Positions 18,131 to 26,994 of a stretch of DNA of 64,000 bases are shown in pieces (the first letter of the stretch is position 1; each line of letters starts with the position of its first letter). Both the position numbers and the translations under genes were made by a program. The notes under the pieces are model-generated. The model saw only the letters and a program-made list of their open reading frames with translations. It did not search any database and was not told where the DNA came from. The stretch lies in NCBI RefSeq assembly GCF_016919725.2, contig NZ_JAJERH010000002.1:123445-187444 (forward strand). Direction: 5' to 3'. This DNA is from Virgibacillus sp. AGTR (GTDB lineage: Bacteria; Bacillota; Bacilli; Bacillales; Amphibacillaceae).

Positions 18131-19036
18131 TTAGCCCTTTAATGAGCCGATGAGAACACCTTTAACAAAATAACGCTGTAGGAAAGGGTAGACGATAATA
18201 ACAGGAAGGGAAGAGACGATCATAACTCCATATTTAACGATAGCAGCAAGCTGTTGCTTACTATGCATTGCTTCTGCCATGCTTCCTGTCATGTTTGTAT
18301 TTTGAGAGGCCATTTCCTGTAATACAAGTATTTCTCTTAGTACGAGTTGAAGTGGATACATTTCCTTATCCGATAAGTAGATTAATGCATTAAAGTAGCT
18401 GTTCCAATGTCCTACTCCATAAAATAATGCCATTACAGCAATAATTGGAGCGGATAGAGGTAGAATAATCTTTGTAAACAACTTAAAATTTGAGGCCCCA
18501 TCTATTATTGCAGCTTCCTCTAACCCTTTAGGGATAGAAGTTTGAAAAAACACACGAGCAATTACAATATTCCAAACAGCGGCAGCATTTGGTAAAACCA
18601 TTGCCCAAATCGTATCAATGAGTCCTAAGCTCTTAACAACTAAATACGTTGGGATTAATCCACCACTAAAAAACATGGTTAATACAAACATACCCATTAA
18701 TAAATTTCTCCCTGCTAAATCTTTTCTTGATAGAGCATAAGCCGCTGGAATAGTAACTCCTAAATTAATGACGGTTCCTAAAACGGTGTATAGAATCGTA
18801 TTTAAATATCCTCGCCAAATATCATCATTTTGAAATATTAACTTATATCCCTCTAGCGTTATTTCCTTTGGAAACAACCACATCTCACCAGTATTAACAG
18901 CTGATGGATTACTTATTGATGCACTAATAATGTAAATTAATGGATACAGCACAATCAATAATGCCGCAGTAAGAAATAATAGAACCAACGCTTTAAACGC
19001 CTTATCTTTTTTTGTATCTTGGATTGCTGAGCCCAT
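18131..19036 (-). CDS. Carbohydrate ABC transporter permease (LplC/YtcP-like)
   Basis: 301 residues with six predicted membrane helices. The binding-protein-dependent permease loop EEAAIIDGASNFKLFTKIIL lies near residue 185 and contacts the ATPase. It carries the MsmF/MsmG-type second permease features, including the N-terminal LIYIISASISNPSAV. Pairs with the LplB-like permease 15 bases upstream. No ATPase gene is nearby, as is normal for this group, which borrows a general MsmX-type ATPase. Confidence 0.88.
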   Translation of the reverse strand: MGSAIQDTKKDKAFKALVLLFLTAALLIVLYPLIYIISASISNPSAVNTGEMWLFPKEITLEGYKLIFQNDDIWRGYLNTILYTVLGTVINLGVTIPAAYALSRKDLAGRNLLMGMFVLTMFFSGGLIPTYLVVKSLGLIDTIWAMVLPNAAAVWNIVIARVFFQTSIPKGLEEAAIIDGASNFKLFTKIILPLSAPIIAVMALFYGVGHWNSYFNALIYLSDKEMYPLQLVLREILVLQEMASQNTNMTGSMAEAMHSKQQLAAIVKYGVMIVSSLPVIIVYPFLQRYFVKGVLIGSLKG

Positions 19037-19051
19037 ATAGTCTGTCCCTCC

Positions 19052-20056
19052 CTACCAAAGACTAGTCTCACTTGTTTTTCTTGCAATTTGGTTTACCGTT
19101 ACAAGTAGAATCGCATTAATGACTGCATTAAATAAACCGACTGCAGCAGCAAAACTATACTGTGCATCTAATAAACCTGCTTGATAGACAAATGTTGCAA
19201 TAACATTTGAAGATTCAAGATTAAGTGGATTTTGTAGTAATAATATTTTTTCAAAGCCCATTGCCATAATATTTCCTACGTTCATTATTAATAAGATAAT
19301 CATAGTGGGAACAATTGCTGGGATGTTAATATGCCAGATACGTTGAAATCTAGATGCTCCATCTACAATCGCAGCCTCATGATGCTGCGGATCTACACTT
19401 GATAATGCGGCAAGATAAATAATCGTACCCCAACCTGTACTTTGCCATACGCCTGATAATACATATACGGTTTTAAACCAAGCAGGATCACTTAAGAAAG
19501 CAATTGGTTCAAAACCAAGTAATTGTATAGCATGATTGATAATTCCTGTGGCGGGAGATAGAAAAGCAATTATCATACCAGCCATGACAACGACGGAAAT
19601 AAAATGGGGCGCATATGTAACCGTTTGTACCGTTCTTTTATACAATCCATCCTTCGCTTCATTTAAAGCTAATGCTAAGATAATCGGTAGTGGAAAACCA
19701 ACGATTAATTCATATATACTAATGCCTAACGTATTCTTAATTAAATCCCAGAAATAATAGGATTCAAAAAATCGAGTAAAGTGTTCAAATCCTACCCATT
19801 CGCTCCCCCATATGCCTAATGTAGGAATAAAATTCTTAAAGGCAATTTGCACACCATACATTGGGATATAATGAAAGATGAAAAAGTATAAAAACGCTGG
19901 CAGGACAAATATATATAGCTGCCAATTCTGTAGGATCTTTCTATTCTTTCGATGTTTTTTAGGTTTGTTAATCTTATTGCTTTTACTGAAAGCTTCACCC
20001 TCAACAGGGTAAGCCTGCATTTCTTCCTCTCTTAACGGAGAATTAGCTGTGCCCAC
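19052..20056 (-). CDS. Carbohydrate ABC transporter permease (LplB/YteP-like)
   Basis: 334 residues. After a 40-residue charged, Lys-rich N-terminus come six membrane helices; HHEAAIVDGASRFQRIWHIN is the cytoplasmic EAA loop. IFVLPAFLYFFIFHYIPMYGVQIAFKNF is typical of LplB/YteP proteins (shown in part: PAFLYFFIFHYIPMYG). The GTG start is 8 bases after AGGAGG. It is the first gene of the leftward mannoside operon, so transcription of the whole 14-kb unit probably begins just upstream. Confidence 0.88.
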   Translation of the reverse strand: MGTANSPLREEEMQAYPVEGEAFSKSNKINKPKKHRKNRKILQNWQLYIFVLPAFLYFFIFHYIPMYGVQIAFKNFIPTLGIWGSEWVGFEHFTRFFESYYFWDLIKNTLGISIYELIVGFPLPIILALALNEAKDGLYKRTVQTVTYAPHFISVVVMAGMIIAFLSPATGIINHAIQLLGFEPIAFLSDPAWFKTVYVLSGVWQSTGWGTIIYLAALSSVDPQHHEAAIVDGASRFQRIWHINIPAIVPTMIILLIMNVGNIMAMGFEKILLLQNPLNLESSNVIATFVYQAGLLDAQYSFAAAVGLFNAVINAILLVTVNQIARKTSETSLW

Positions 20057-20133
20057 GTATTTGCCCTCCTTCCAATTTAAGAAACTGCTTACATGTTATA
20101 TTTTTCAGAAAATACAATCAATATGTGATTTTC

Positions 20134-20162
20134 ATTATAGCTTGTCAGCCAGTTTGTACACA
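20134..20162 (-). promoter_or_regulatory. Probable promoter of the mannoside operon
   Basis: On the minus strand a perfect -10 box TATAAT (20134-20139) lies about 80 bases upstream of the first permease gene, with TGTGTA (20157-20162) 17 bases before it. The -35 box is poor, which would fit a promoter that needs an activator. No clear cre site was seen nearby. Confidence 0.4.
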
Positions 20163-20576
20163 TACCGTTTATCAAGGGGTTCACCAATTGTACTATGTTA
20201 CATTTGTTTTAATATGTTCCGTTTTACATTTCATCGTTTTGATAAAGTGTATCGGTGGGGACAAAAATGTTTTAATCAAAAAAACAAACAACTAGAAATG
20301 ATCGTTGCTATGAACTACTCAAGAAATATACTTCGCTTTTTTTCGTGGGACGCTCGTGCGCTATGGGGTCTCACTGATGCCTTTCCTCCTGCAGGAGCAC
20401 TAATCGAATTGCTCGAAAAATTCCAAATACTGGAGCCTATCCAAAAAACATTATTGTAGAAGCATTCGGTGATTTTCATTTTTAACTCCTGTTTCAAATC
20501 TTGACGATGCTGAGACTTGGTGTAATAGAATGATTGTTTAGGCTTATAATTCCTCTTTATCTAACCGACAACAAAT
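20163..20576. other. Gene-free stretch upstream of the mannoside operon
   Basis: No frame here has a ribosome site or a recognisable product; the longest open frames, one on each strand, look accidental. The palindrome CTCCTGCAGGAG sits at 20386-20397 inside a GC-richer patch (about 20335-20410) that stands out from the AT-rich surroundings. That patch may be a dispersed intergenic repeat, but there is no second copy in the window. Confidence 0.4.
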
Positions 20577-20651
20577 GGTGGCATGGCCAAACGGTTAAGG
20601 CGAATGTCTGCAAAACCTTGACTCTCGGTTCAAATCCGAGTGCCACCTCCA
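20577..20651 (+). tRNA. tRNA-Cys (GCA)
   Basis: A 75-base cloverleaf: acceptor GGTGGCA/TGCCACC with discriminator T and encoded CCA; D stem GCC/GGC; anticodon loop CTGCAAA giving GCA; T arm CTCGG-TTCAAAT-CCGAG. The anticodon stem AATGT/ACCTT has a T-C mismatch at its middle pair, which is unusual. It stands alone instead of in a tRNA cluster. It may be the functional Cys tRNA with a weak stem, or a decaying extra copy. Confidence 0.85.
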
Positions 20652-20690
20652 CTGGTTGCAGCCAGATTAAAATTATAAGAAGATGAAACT

Positions 20691-21079
20691 ATGTTAGTTG
20701 GAATTACGCTTGATCGTGAGGTGGAAGTAAAAGTAAGTGTTATTGATGACAGCTATCGAGATAGTGAGATTCCAGAATCAAACAAAGATTTGTCAGACAA
20801 TCCAAAGTTTGATTCGGAAAATAAAATTACACCATATGCATGGTGGTCAAAGGATGGTTGTTTTCCAGGAGGCTATCAACACTGTGGAGGGAATTATGGT
20901 TAACCGCCTCGAGATCATGGTAGTAGCGCACCAATTAATTATACGGATAGTTGCTGCGTACTTCATGATAAATGTTATAAAAAGATAGGATTAAGAAGTG
21001 TAGTTGTAATACCATGCTTTACAACTGTGGAGAAACTGATGATACATAGACAGCAGCAGAAATTCGATTTTGCAGATAA
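20691..21079 (+). pseudogene. Secretory phospholipase A2-like gene, disrupted
   Basis: The first frame runs to a TAA at 20901-20903 and ends GGYQHCGGNYG. Read on through that stop, the same frame gives PPRDHGSSAPINYTDSCCVLHDKCYKK, which contains the phospholipase A2 core: a Gly-rich calcium loop, then CC-x2-HD-x-CY with the catalytic His-Asp. A shift of frame near 20985 then gives KKCSCNTMLYNCGETDDT, a Cys-rich end of the expected kind, broken again by TAG at 21047. Two nonsense codons and one frameshift mark it as dead. There is no signal peptide at the start I can see. It lies 40 bases after tRNA-Cys. Confidence 0.7.
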
Positions 21080-21099
21080 ACGTTGCTAATATTCAACCA

Positions 21100-21138
21100 C
21101 AAAAGAATGCGTAACATGAAAGCATCCTTTGTTTTTTT
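21100..21138 (+). terminator. Terminator after the phospholipase A2-like pseudogene
   Basis: CAAAAGAATGC and GCATCCTTTG form an imperfect stem followed by TTTTTTT. It lies between the rightward pseudogene and the leftward YesK-like gene. Confidence 0.6.
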
Positions 21139-21388
21139 ACTTTTTGAATTTTAATTGTTGCAAAACAAAAATCAGAATCAAAGAAACAGGAGAGGCTATG
21201 AATAAAGATGCGCTTATCACTCCTAGTTGCATTCCTTCCCACTGACCAACTATAGTACTTATAATAAATAAAATGATACTAAATAAAATGAATATAAGTG
21301 GAACAAGAAACTTCATTTGTTTTAAAGGTAAGGAGATAATGACTATAACAACGATAAATACTAGTGTTAGTCCTAATAGACTTTTCAA
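21137..21388 (-). CDS. YesK-like small membrane protein
   Basis: 83 residues, almost wholly hydrophobic, with three likely helices: LGLTLVFIVVIVIISLPL, VPLIFILFSIILFIISTIVG and SASLFIASPVSLILIFVL. The size, the GQWEGMQLG segment and the overall pattern fit the YesK family of unknown function in Bacillus. The TTG start follows GGGGTG by 8 bases. It is monocistronic here, beside the BceRSAB-like module; any link is not shown. Confidence 0.6.
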   Translation of the reverse strand: MKSLLGLTLVFIVVIVIISLPLKQMKFLVPLIFILFSIILFIISTIVGQWEGMQLGVISASLFIASPVSLILIFVLQQLKFKK

Positions 21389-21713
21389 AGATTACACCCC
21401 AACTTGTTTTATATTTTACTTTTAACCATATTCTAAATCCAAAAATATAATATTGAAAACATGTTAAAAGGGAGAGAGAATGAAAACGTTTTAGATAAGC
21501 AAAAGAAAATTAGAAATGATAATGATGTATTTTCTCCGTACAGCTCCATAATAATCTCCTTAATAATTCACTAATTTTTTCGAATTCCTAATCACCTAAA
21601 ATGTTCATTATTTAAAATCGAACAACAATGTTGATTGCATATTTGTAAAGCCTGTATAGTACTGTTACCTAATTCATCACTATAGATAATCATATCAAGC
21701 TCAGTATGACAGC
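21389..21713. other. AT-rich intergenic stretch without a gene
   Basis: No plausible open frame, tRNA or stem-loop of note. It separates the YesK-like gene from the end of the histidine kinase gene and must hold the promoter of the former and the transcript end of the latter, but I cannot point to either. Confidence 0.4.
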
Positions 21714-22751
21714 TTATTGTTTCACATTTGGAAATATTAGCGATATGATTAACCCCGAACCAAGCTCTGATTTTGCATCCAACTGAATTGCCAAATCATA
21801 AGCCATCTTGCTCACTAAGAAGAGTCCCATACCTGTCGATTGTCTTGTATAAGTACCTCTCCTTCCAGTAAAGCCCTTATCAAAAATAAATGGTAAATCC
21901 TCTTCATATACACCAGGTCCATTATCACTAATATTTAAAAAAGTTTGATCACTCACTTTGTCATAAACCGTTTCAAATTTCAAAATTGGACTATCCTCAT
22001 TCTGTGGAACGTGTTTAGTACTATTAGCGATTATTTGTTCTAATATAAAAGCTAATCCTTTGCGGTCAGAAAAAATTTCCATTTCTTCACCTATGAATTG
22101 TATTTGAAAACCCGATTCATCTATTAGTGTTTGATGGTCTTCAATTGTCTTTTTACAAAATGCTAGTAAATTTATAGACTCAAAAATATAATCTTTATGA
22201 GTAGCCCCAAGTCTTGCAAAATACAAAATTCGCTCTACGTCTCCAAGCATTTGATTCCTAATATGAAGCATACGCTGCCTAACAAAGGGAGATATTTCAT
22301 CACTGCGGTTATCTAATACCAATGTCATCAATGACAGGGGCTTTTTAATTTCATGAACCCATCCTTCTATATAATTTTCATAATCATTCAACTCAATGAC
22401 TTGATCATTAAGTTTTGACTGATATGATCTTATGACACTTCCCATTCTACGGATATATGACCAATTTGTCTTAGGAGATAGCTGACATAATATTTCTTCG
22501 TTCGCCCCGTTCGGTTCTAATAAAAAATCTTGAAAGACAGCTTCTATAATTTTTTGCTTTCTAATGATGATGAATACGGACAACGATATCATTGTTAGAG
22601 TAAAAATAATCATTAGTCCTACTAACACCTTAAAGGTTTCTGGGTAAGCCAACCAGGCTAGAAAGATAAATAGAAGATCTGTAGTAATTAAAATAAGAAA
22701 CCATAGTTTATAAGCATGAAAACAATCATAGATTTGCTTTATCCATTTCAT
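21714..22751 (-). CDS. Intramembrane-sensing histidine kinase (BceS-like)
   Basis: 345 residues. Two N-terminal membrane helices joined by a very short outside loop (about residues 14-60) are the mark of BceS-type kinases, which sense through their partner transporter. The H box is WVHEIKKPLSLM near residue 125, the N box ANSTKHV, and the G boxes ISDNGPGVYEED and GMGLFLV. It starts 4 bases after the response-regulator stop. It should autophosphorylate when the adjacent ABC transporter meets a cell-wall-active peptide. Confidence 0.88.
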   Translation of the reverse strand: MKWIKQIYDCFHAYKLWFLILITTDLLFIFLAWLAYPETFKVLVGLMIIFTLTMISLSVFIIIRKQKIIEAVFQDFLLEPNGANEEILCQLSPKTNWSYIRRMGSVIRSYQSKLNDQVIELNDYENYIEGWVHEIKKPLSLMTLVLDNRSDEISPFVRQRMLHIRNQMLGDVERILYFARLGATHKDYIFESINLLAFCKKTIEDHQTLIDESGFQIQFIGEEMEIFSDRKGLAFILEQIIANSTKHVPQNEDSPILKFETVYDKVSDQTFLNISDNGPGVYEEDLPFIFDKGFTGRRGTYTRQSTGMGLFLVSKMAYDLAIQLDAKSELGSGLIISLIFPNVKQ

Positions 22752-22755
22752 GGTT

Positions 22756-23424
22756 TCACCTACCCCTAAGTCGATAACCTTGACCCCTTATTGTCTCAAT
22801 ATGATTCTCCAAGTCTATTTGCCGTAGTGTTTTTCGTAAGCGAGTCAGATTTACTTGAAGAGCATTTTCATCTATATATTGCTCCGTTCCCCATAAAAGT
22901 TCACTTAATGTTGACTTGGATACAATCTCAGGTCTATGCTCCACTAGAGCCAATAAAATTCTTCCTTCATTAGCTGATAATAACAACGACCGAGATCCCT
23001 TATACAAAGTAAAGGTATTCGGGTCTAGCGAAAAACTGCCACCATCTACTAACTTTGGTTGCTCTTTAAATCTTCTGAGCAAGTTCTGAATACGCGCTAA
23101 CAATCTATTTCGATTACATGGTTTTATGAGGTAATCATCTGCGCCTAAATGAAAACCATGTAATTCATCTTGTAACTTATCTCTAGATGTAAGAATCAAT
23201 ATGGGACCAATCCCTTTTGATTTTAGACTTTTGCATATTTCAAATCCTGATTGTTCCGGTAAATTGATATCTAATAAGACTAAGTCTGGTACCAAAGTAG
23301 CTATTTGAAGTGCTATATCTTGAAAATCTTCCATTGCTACCGCTTCATACCCTTCTTTTTGCAATATATCCATTAACTCTTCTCTCATTAATAAATCATC
23401 TTCAACAATTGTAATCCTCGCCAC
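22756..23424 (-). CDS. OmpR-family response regulator (BceR-like)
   Basis: 222 residues. The receiver domain has the acidic pair VEDD, the phosphorylated Asp in LVLLDINLPE and the Lys in DDYLIKPC. A winged-helix DNA-binding domain follows (ALQVNLTRLRKTL, TIRGQGYRL). The GTG start is 7 bases after AAAGGAGG. It probably activates the promoter of the downstream-encoded transporter genes, which here precede it in the same leftward unit. Confidence 0.9.
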   Translation of the reverse strand: MARITIVEDDLLMREELMDILQKEGYEAVAMEDFQDIALQIATLVPDLVLLDINLPEQSGFEICKSLKSKGIGPILILTSRDKLQDELHGFHLGADDYLIKPCNRNRLLARIQNLLRRFKEQPKLVDGGSFSLDPNTFTLYKGSRSLLLSANEGRILLALVEHRPEIVSKSTLSELLWGTEQYIDENALQVNLTRLRKTLRQIDLENHIETIRGQGYRLRGR

Positions 23425-23448
23425 TTTAGCACCTCCTTTGACTTCTCC

Positions 23449-25614
23449 TTAATCGATATTTGGCTTCCAACGCAATTTATCAATTTCATGATCTGCTGAA
23501 CGTGCTACTGCTACGCCATAAATCACAAAAATGCCGAGTACAAGACAGGCAAAGGTAAGGGCAATCGGATACAGTAACACTTGATCATCGAAGTAAATAA
23601 TAACAAATGAAATCATAGCCCTTATGCCAACCGCTCCACTGACGCATGCGAGAGACATAGGTAACAGAAAAGTCAGCAACACCTGTCTATGCACCGATTG
23701 TTTCATTTGCTTACGTTTTGCCCCCAACACGGAAAGCGTTACATAGCGTTGTCCAGTCTGCTTCATCTGCGTCAAAAATTGTAAAGCTATTACCGTACAG
23801 GCAATAATTAAGAATAAGAATCCCAAATATAGTGTCGTATAACTTCCAGCAACAACGTAGAAAAGTTTCCGTCCAAAGTTTTGTAAATAACTTTCAAACT
23901 CGAAGCCTGAGGATTGTAATAAATCTCTAGCCTCCATCATTGCCTTCATTAAACCTTGCTGTTCTTGCAGCTTTTGTGGAATGCAAAAATTCCAATAAGA
24001 CACATAGGTTTCCGTATCTAGTAATTGTTCAAACATTTGATCGGGGACGATAAATGCTGAGGTAATTTCTACGGAACGATCTGCTACTAATCCTCTCATT
24101 GGAATTGATGGGTGTATAAATACTTCCTGATCATTAATGCTCATTAAACTTTGCCTTTCTTCTAGAGCATCCTCAAGAATACGATCTAGTACAGGCATAA
24201 TGTCTACATCATCCATAGGCATAAAATCTGGATTAAAGTATAAAGCAATTTCATCTGAATCTAGGTTCAGTGGTGTCTCTCCTATCGCCTCTAAAAGCCC
24301 ATTATAAGATGTTTCAGGAATGAGGTAGGGTTTTGTTGCATCGATTTCTAGTACCCCAAAAAGATTAAGTGCTTCAGGATTCTCTGAACTGATATCATAA
24401 TATTGCATTTCTCCAGATAAAATTTGCTCTCTATAGTTGCTTGGCAAAGCCATAATTAGTTGCTCTCTTAATTTTGACCAGTCTACCAACGATAAAGGCA
24501 AGTCGTCTTCCCCATGTTCATCTTGATATTTCATTTGTCCAATTTCAAGAAAATTTAAGTCCTCTACATATGATACCATTTTTTCTGACGTAAGAAATTG
24601 CTCAGCCTTTTGATTATCGCTATTAACAGTAAAATCATAGATCGCGGGACCTCTAGTATAAACATTTTCTAACCCCATGATAGTCGAAGCACCATCTGTT
24701 AGCAAAATGATAGCGAGCATAATGAGAATCGATGTTACTGCAACAGAAGTAGATCGATTTGCTATGTTTTCTTGAAACTGCCTTAATGTAAATGTGTGCA
24801 GACCTTTCGTCGATTTACGCTCGGACATGTTTGCCAATAAGCCTAGTAATTTTGCAAATCCTCTCATAAAAAGGATTGTTCCTAAACTTCCGAGAGCCAA
24901 TGCCGCGAACAAAATCAGTCCTGCAAAATCCATAAAACGGTATAAAACAATCCAATATGCAGCGCCTAATAAGATAGAACCTACTAATATATTGATAACG
25001 TTGCCTTTCAAATGCCCCATATCTTGTTTCTTATCCATTTGCTCATAAAGTAATTGATGTACCTCTTGATTAAATAATCTTCCCCCAAGAATGGCTAACG
25101 CTATAAACTGGATGAATAGAAAACCAACTATGGTAAAGAAAATCGCACCTACCGACAAGCTGATTTGATGACCGATAATTCCCTGCCCGACTAATTTAGA
25201 TACCGTCAAGCTGATTATTTCTGCTAAAAATCCGCCTATCAAAATGCCTCCAATAAGTGCCAAAATAGAAGTAATAAACCCCTCGGCTAAAAGTTGAAGA
25301 ATAAGGCGTTCCTTGCGCATTCCTAACATGAGGTAGAGCCCAAACTCTTTACTCCTTCGATTTAATTGGTACCGATTAGCAAATAAAGTTAAGAAAAATA
25401 ATAAAAATAATGAAAATAGATACACAATTGGCATTTGAGCTAAAAGTTTATCAATCGCATCACTTTCAAACTCCTTTAAGAATAAAATAACATCTTGTCT
25501 CCCAAGTGAAAGAATGATATAAAACGAGGCTACTGCTGTTACAAGTGTTGCAAAGTAGATTAAATTCTCCTTACGATTTCGTTTAGCATTACGATAAATC
25601 AACCTAGAGAACAT
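23449..25614 (-). CDS. Bacitracin-type ABC transporter permease (BceB-like, FtsX fold)
   Basis: 721 residues, somewhat longer than usual. It has ten predicted membrane helices, two FtsX domains and one large outside domain of about 240 residues between helices 7 and 8 (from about residue 310 to 555), the region that senses peptide antibiotics in BceB. It overlaps the end of the ATPase gene by 11 bases, so they are co-translated. It should protect cell-wall synthesis from lipid-II-binding peptides and signal to the kinase. Confidence 0.88.
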   Translation of the reverse strand: MFSRLIYRNAKRNRKENLIYFATLVTAVASFYIILSLGRQDVILFLKEFESDAIDKLLAQMPIVYLFSLFLLFFLTLFANRYQLNRRSKEFGLYLMLGMRKERLILQLLAEGFITSILALIGGILIGGFLAEIISLTVSKLVGQGIIGHQISLSVGAIFFTIVGFLFIQFIALAILGGRLFNQEVHQLLYEQMDKKQDMGHLKGNVINILVGSILLGAAYWIVLYRFMDFAGLILFAALALGSLGTILFMRGFAKLLGLLANMSERKSTKGLHTFTLRQFQENIANRSTSVAVTSILIMLAIILLTDGASTIMGLENVYTRGPAIYDFTVNSDNQKAEQFLTSEKMVSYVEDLNFLEIGQMKYQDEHGEDDLPLSLVDWSKLREQLIMALPSNYREQILSGEMQYYDISSENPEALNLFGVLEIDATKPYLIPETSYNGLLEAIGETPLNLDSDEIALYFNPDFMPMDDVDIMPVLDRILEDALEERQSLMSINDQEVFIHPSIPMRGLVADRSVEITSAFIVPDQMFEQLLDTETYVSYWNFCIPQKLQEQQGLMKAMMEARDLLQSSGFEFESYLQNFGRKLFYVVAGSYTTLYLGFLFLIIACTVIALQFLTQMKQTGQRYVTLSVLGAKRKQMKQSVHRQVLLTFLLPMSLACVSGAVGIRAMISFVIIYFDDQVLLYPIALTFACLVLGIFVIYGVAVARSADHEIDKLRWKPNID

Positions 25615-26383
25615 TTACACTTCCTCCTCCAAGCTGAGCTAGTAAATGCAAAATTCTCTCATAAAATTTCTCTTGTGACTCATCATGTTTGCGGCGCAGT
25701 TCATGAAATATCACACCATCTTGAATAAAAAGGATTCTAGAACAAAAACTTGCAGCATTAGGATCGTGGCTGACCATTAAAATTGTTCTTCCTCTACTTC
25801 TATTAATACCTTCCAACTTATTCATTAATGTTCTTGCAGAGCGTGTGTCTAATGCTCCAGTCGGTTCGTCTGCAAGAACAATGTCTGGATTAGAAATCAA
25901 ACTACGTGCAGCAGCTACCCTTTGCTTTTGTCCTCCAGACATCTGAGATGGAAATTTATTAAGAATATCTGTAATTTCTAAAAAAAACGCTAGATCATCT
26001 AATTTAGTGTGTGCTTTTGCAAAATCTATCCCATGAATAGATAATGGTAATAGTATATTTTCTTGTCCAGTTAGATTATCCAGTAATTCAAAGTCTTGAA
26101 ACAAATATCCAATTCGACTACCGCGATACTCGGCTAAATCCTTACTGTCAAAAGCACTGATGTTTTCACCATTTAAAAGTACACGCCCCGATGTTGGTTT
26201 TATTATTGTTGCAATACAGTTTAATAAAGTAGTTTTACCAGATCCACTTGGTCCCATTATTCCTAAGAATTCTCCAGGAAGAACATCAAAACTAACACCA
26301 TTTAAAGCTTTTGTTATATTGTTTTTCTTTCCGTAGTTTTTTTGTAAGTCTTGAACTTCTAGTAATTTTCCTTGTCTGACCAC
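25604..26383 (-). CDS. ABC transporter ATPase (BceA-like)
   Basis: About 259 residues. Walker A GPSGSGKTTLL, signature MSGGQKQRVAAA, Walker B DIVLADEPTGALD and the H-loop MVSHDPNAA are all intact. It powers the BceB-like permease. The GTG at 26383 is preferred, about 10 bases after GGAAGG; a GTG four codons earlier lies directly on the ribosome site. First gene of the four-gene resistance unit. Confidence 0.88.
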   Translation of the reverse strand: MVRQGKLLEVQDLQKNYGKKNNITKALNGVSFDVLPGEFLGIMGPSGSGKTTLLNCIATIIKPTSGRVLLNGENISAFDSKDLAEYRGSRIGYLFQDFELLDNLTGQENILLPLSIHGIDFAKAHTKLDDLAFFLEITDILNKFPSQMSGGQKQRVAAARSLISNPDIVLADEPTGALDTRSARTLMNKLEGINRSRGRTILMVSHDPNAASFCSRILFIQDGVIFHELRRKHDESQEKFYERILHLLAQLGGGSVNVL

Positions 26384-26412
26384 TGTATCAAACACCTTCC
26401 TTATTATGCTAT

Positions 26413-26430
26413 TTCGAAATTATAATCGAA
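26413..26430 (-). promoter_or_regulatory. Possible operator/promoter of the BceRSAB-like unit
   Basis: TTCGA (26413-26417) and TCGAA (26426-26430) form an inverted repeat with an 8-bp gap. On the minus strand TATAAT lies inside it, about 35 bases upstream of the ATPase start; no good -35 box is present. That pattern would suit control by a DNA-binding protein. Confidence 0.3.
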
Positions 26431-26637
26431 TTGAGTTATACACATTATAACCAGCATAAAAGACTAGAAACACTTACAAATATTGAAAGGAAAAATAAGA
26501 GAAGTTGCTTCGGTATTTTTTATCAATATAAATTGCACCTCAATAGCTCAATTATTGAAAGGCATTGCGTAGGGTACTTTATACAAAAGAACAAAGCATT
26601 CAACTGATTTCTAAATTAAATCCAATGATTACTCAAA

Positions 26638-26994
26638 ATGAACGAGCAAACGGAAAAAGCTATTCCTGACCAGCCAATGGGAGAACAAATGCAGATTGAT
26701 TTTGGTCATACAAAACAAAGAACACCTGACAATCAAGAGGTGAAGCTGAGGTTTATCGCATTTGTTTTGTCTAACTCGAGATACAAATATAAAAAATGGT
26801 TAGACAGACCTTTCACTACCCAGGATGTGATGGAAGCACATGAAGATGCATTTCGGTGGTATGGAGGAATCCCAAGAGAAATCGTTTATGATCAGGATAA
26901 TTTAATCGTGGTCAGTGAAAATGGCGGGGATCTTATCTTAACGAAAGAGTTTGAACATTATAAGGAAACCAGGCGTTTAAACCTTCGTTTTTGA
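26638..26994 (+). pseudogene. istA: IS21-family IstA transposase fragment
   Basis: 118 codons from the integrase core of an IS21 IstA: GEQMQIDFGHTKQRTPDNQE with the first catalytic Asp, KLRFIAFVLSNSRYKYKKWL, and GIPREIVYDQDNLIVVSENG with the second Asp. The N-terminal DNA-binding part and everything after YKETRRLNL, including the catalytic Glu, are gone. No ribosome site precedes it. It is an inert scrap in a region of small unknown genes. Confidence 0.85.

Noticed and set aside
20049..20459. Rightward 136-codon open frame upstream of the mannoside operon
   Set aside because: It overlaps the operon's ribosome site and promoter, has no ribosome site of its own and has low-complexity, non-protein-like content.
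20737..20988. Alternative 83-codon frame over the phospholipase A2-like gene
   Set aside because: The PLA2 motifs are in the other frames; this one lacks a ribosome site and a recognisable pattern.
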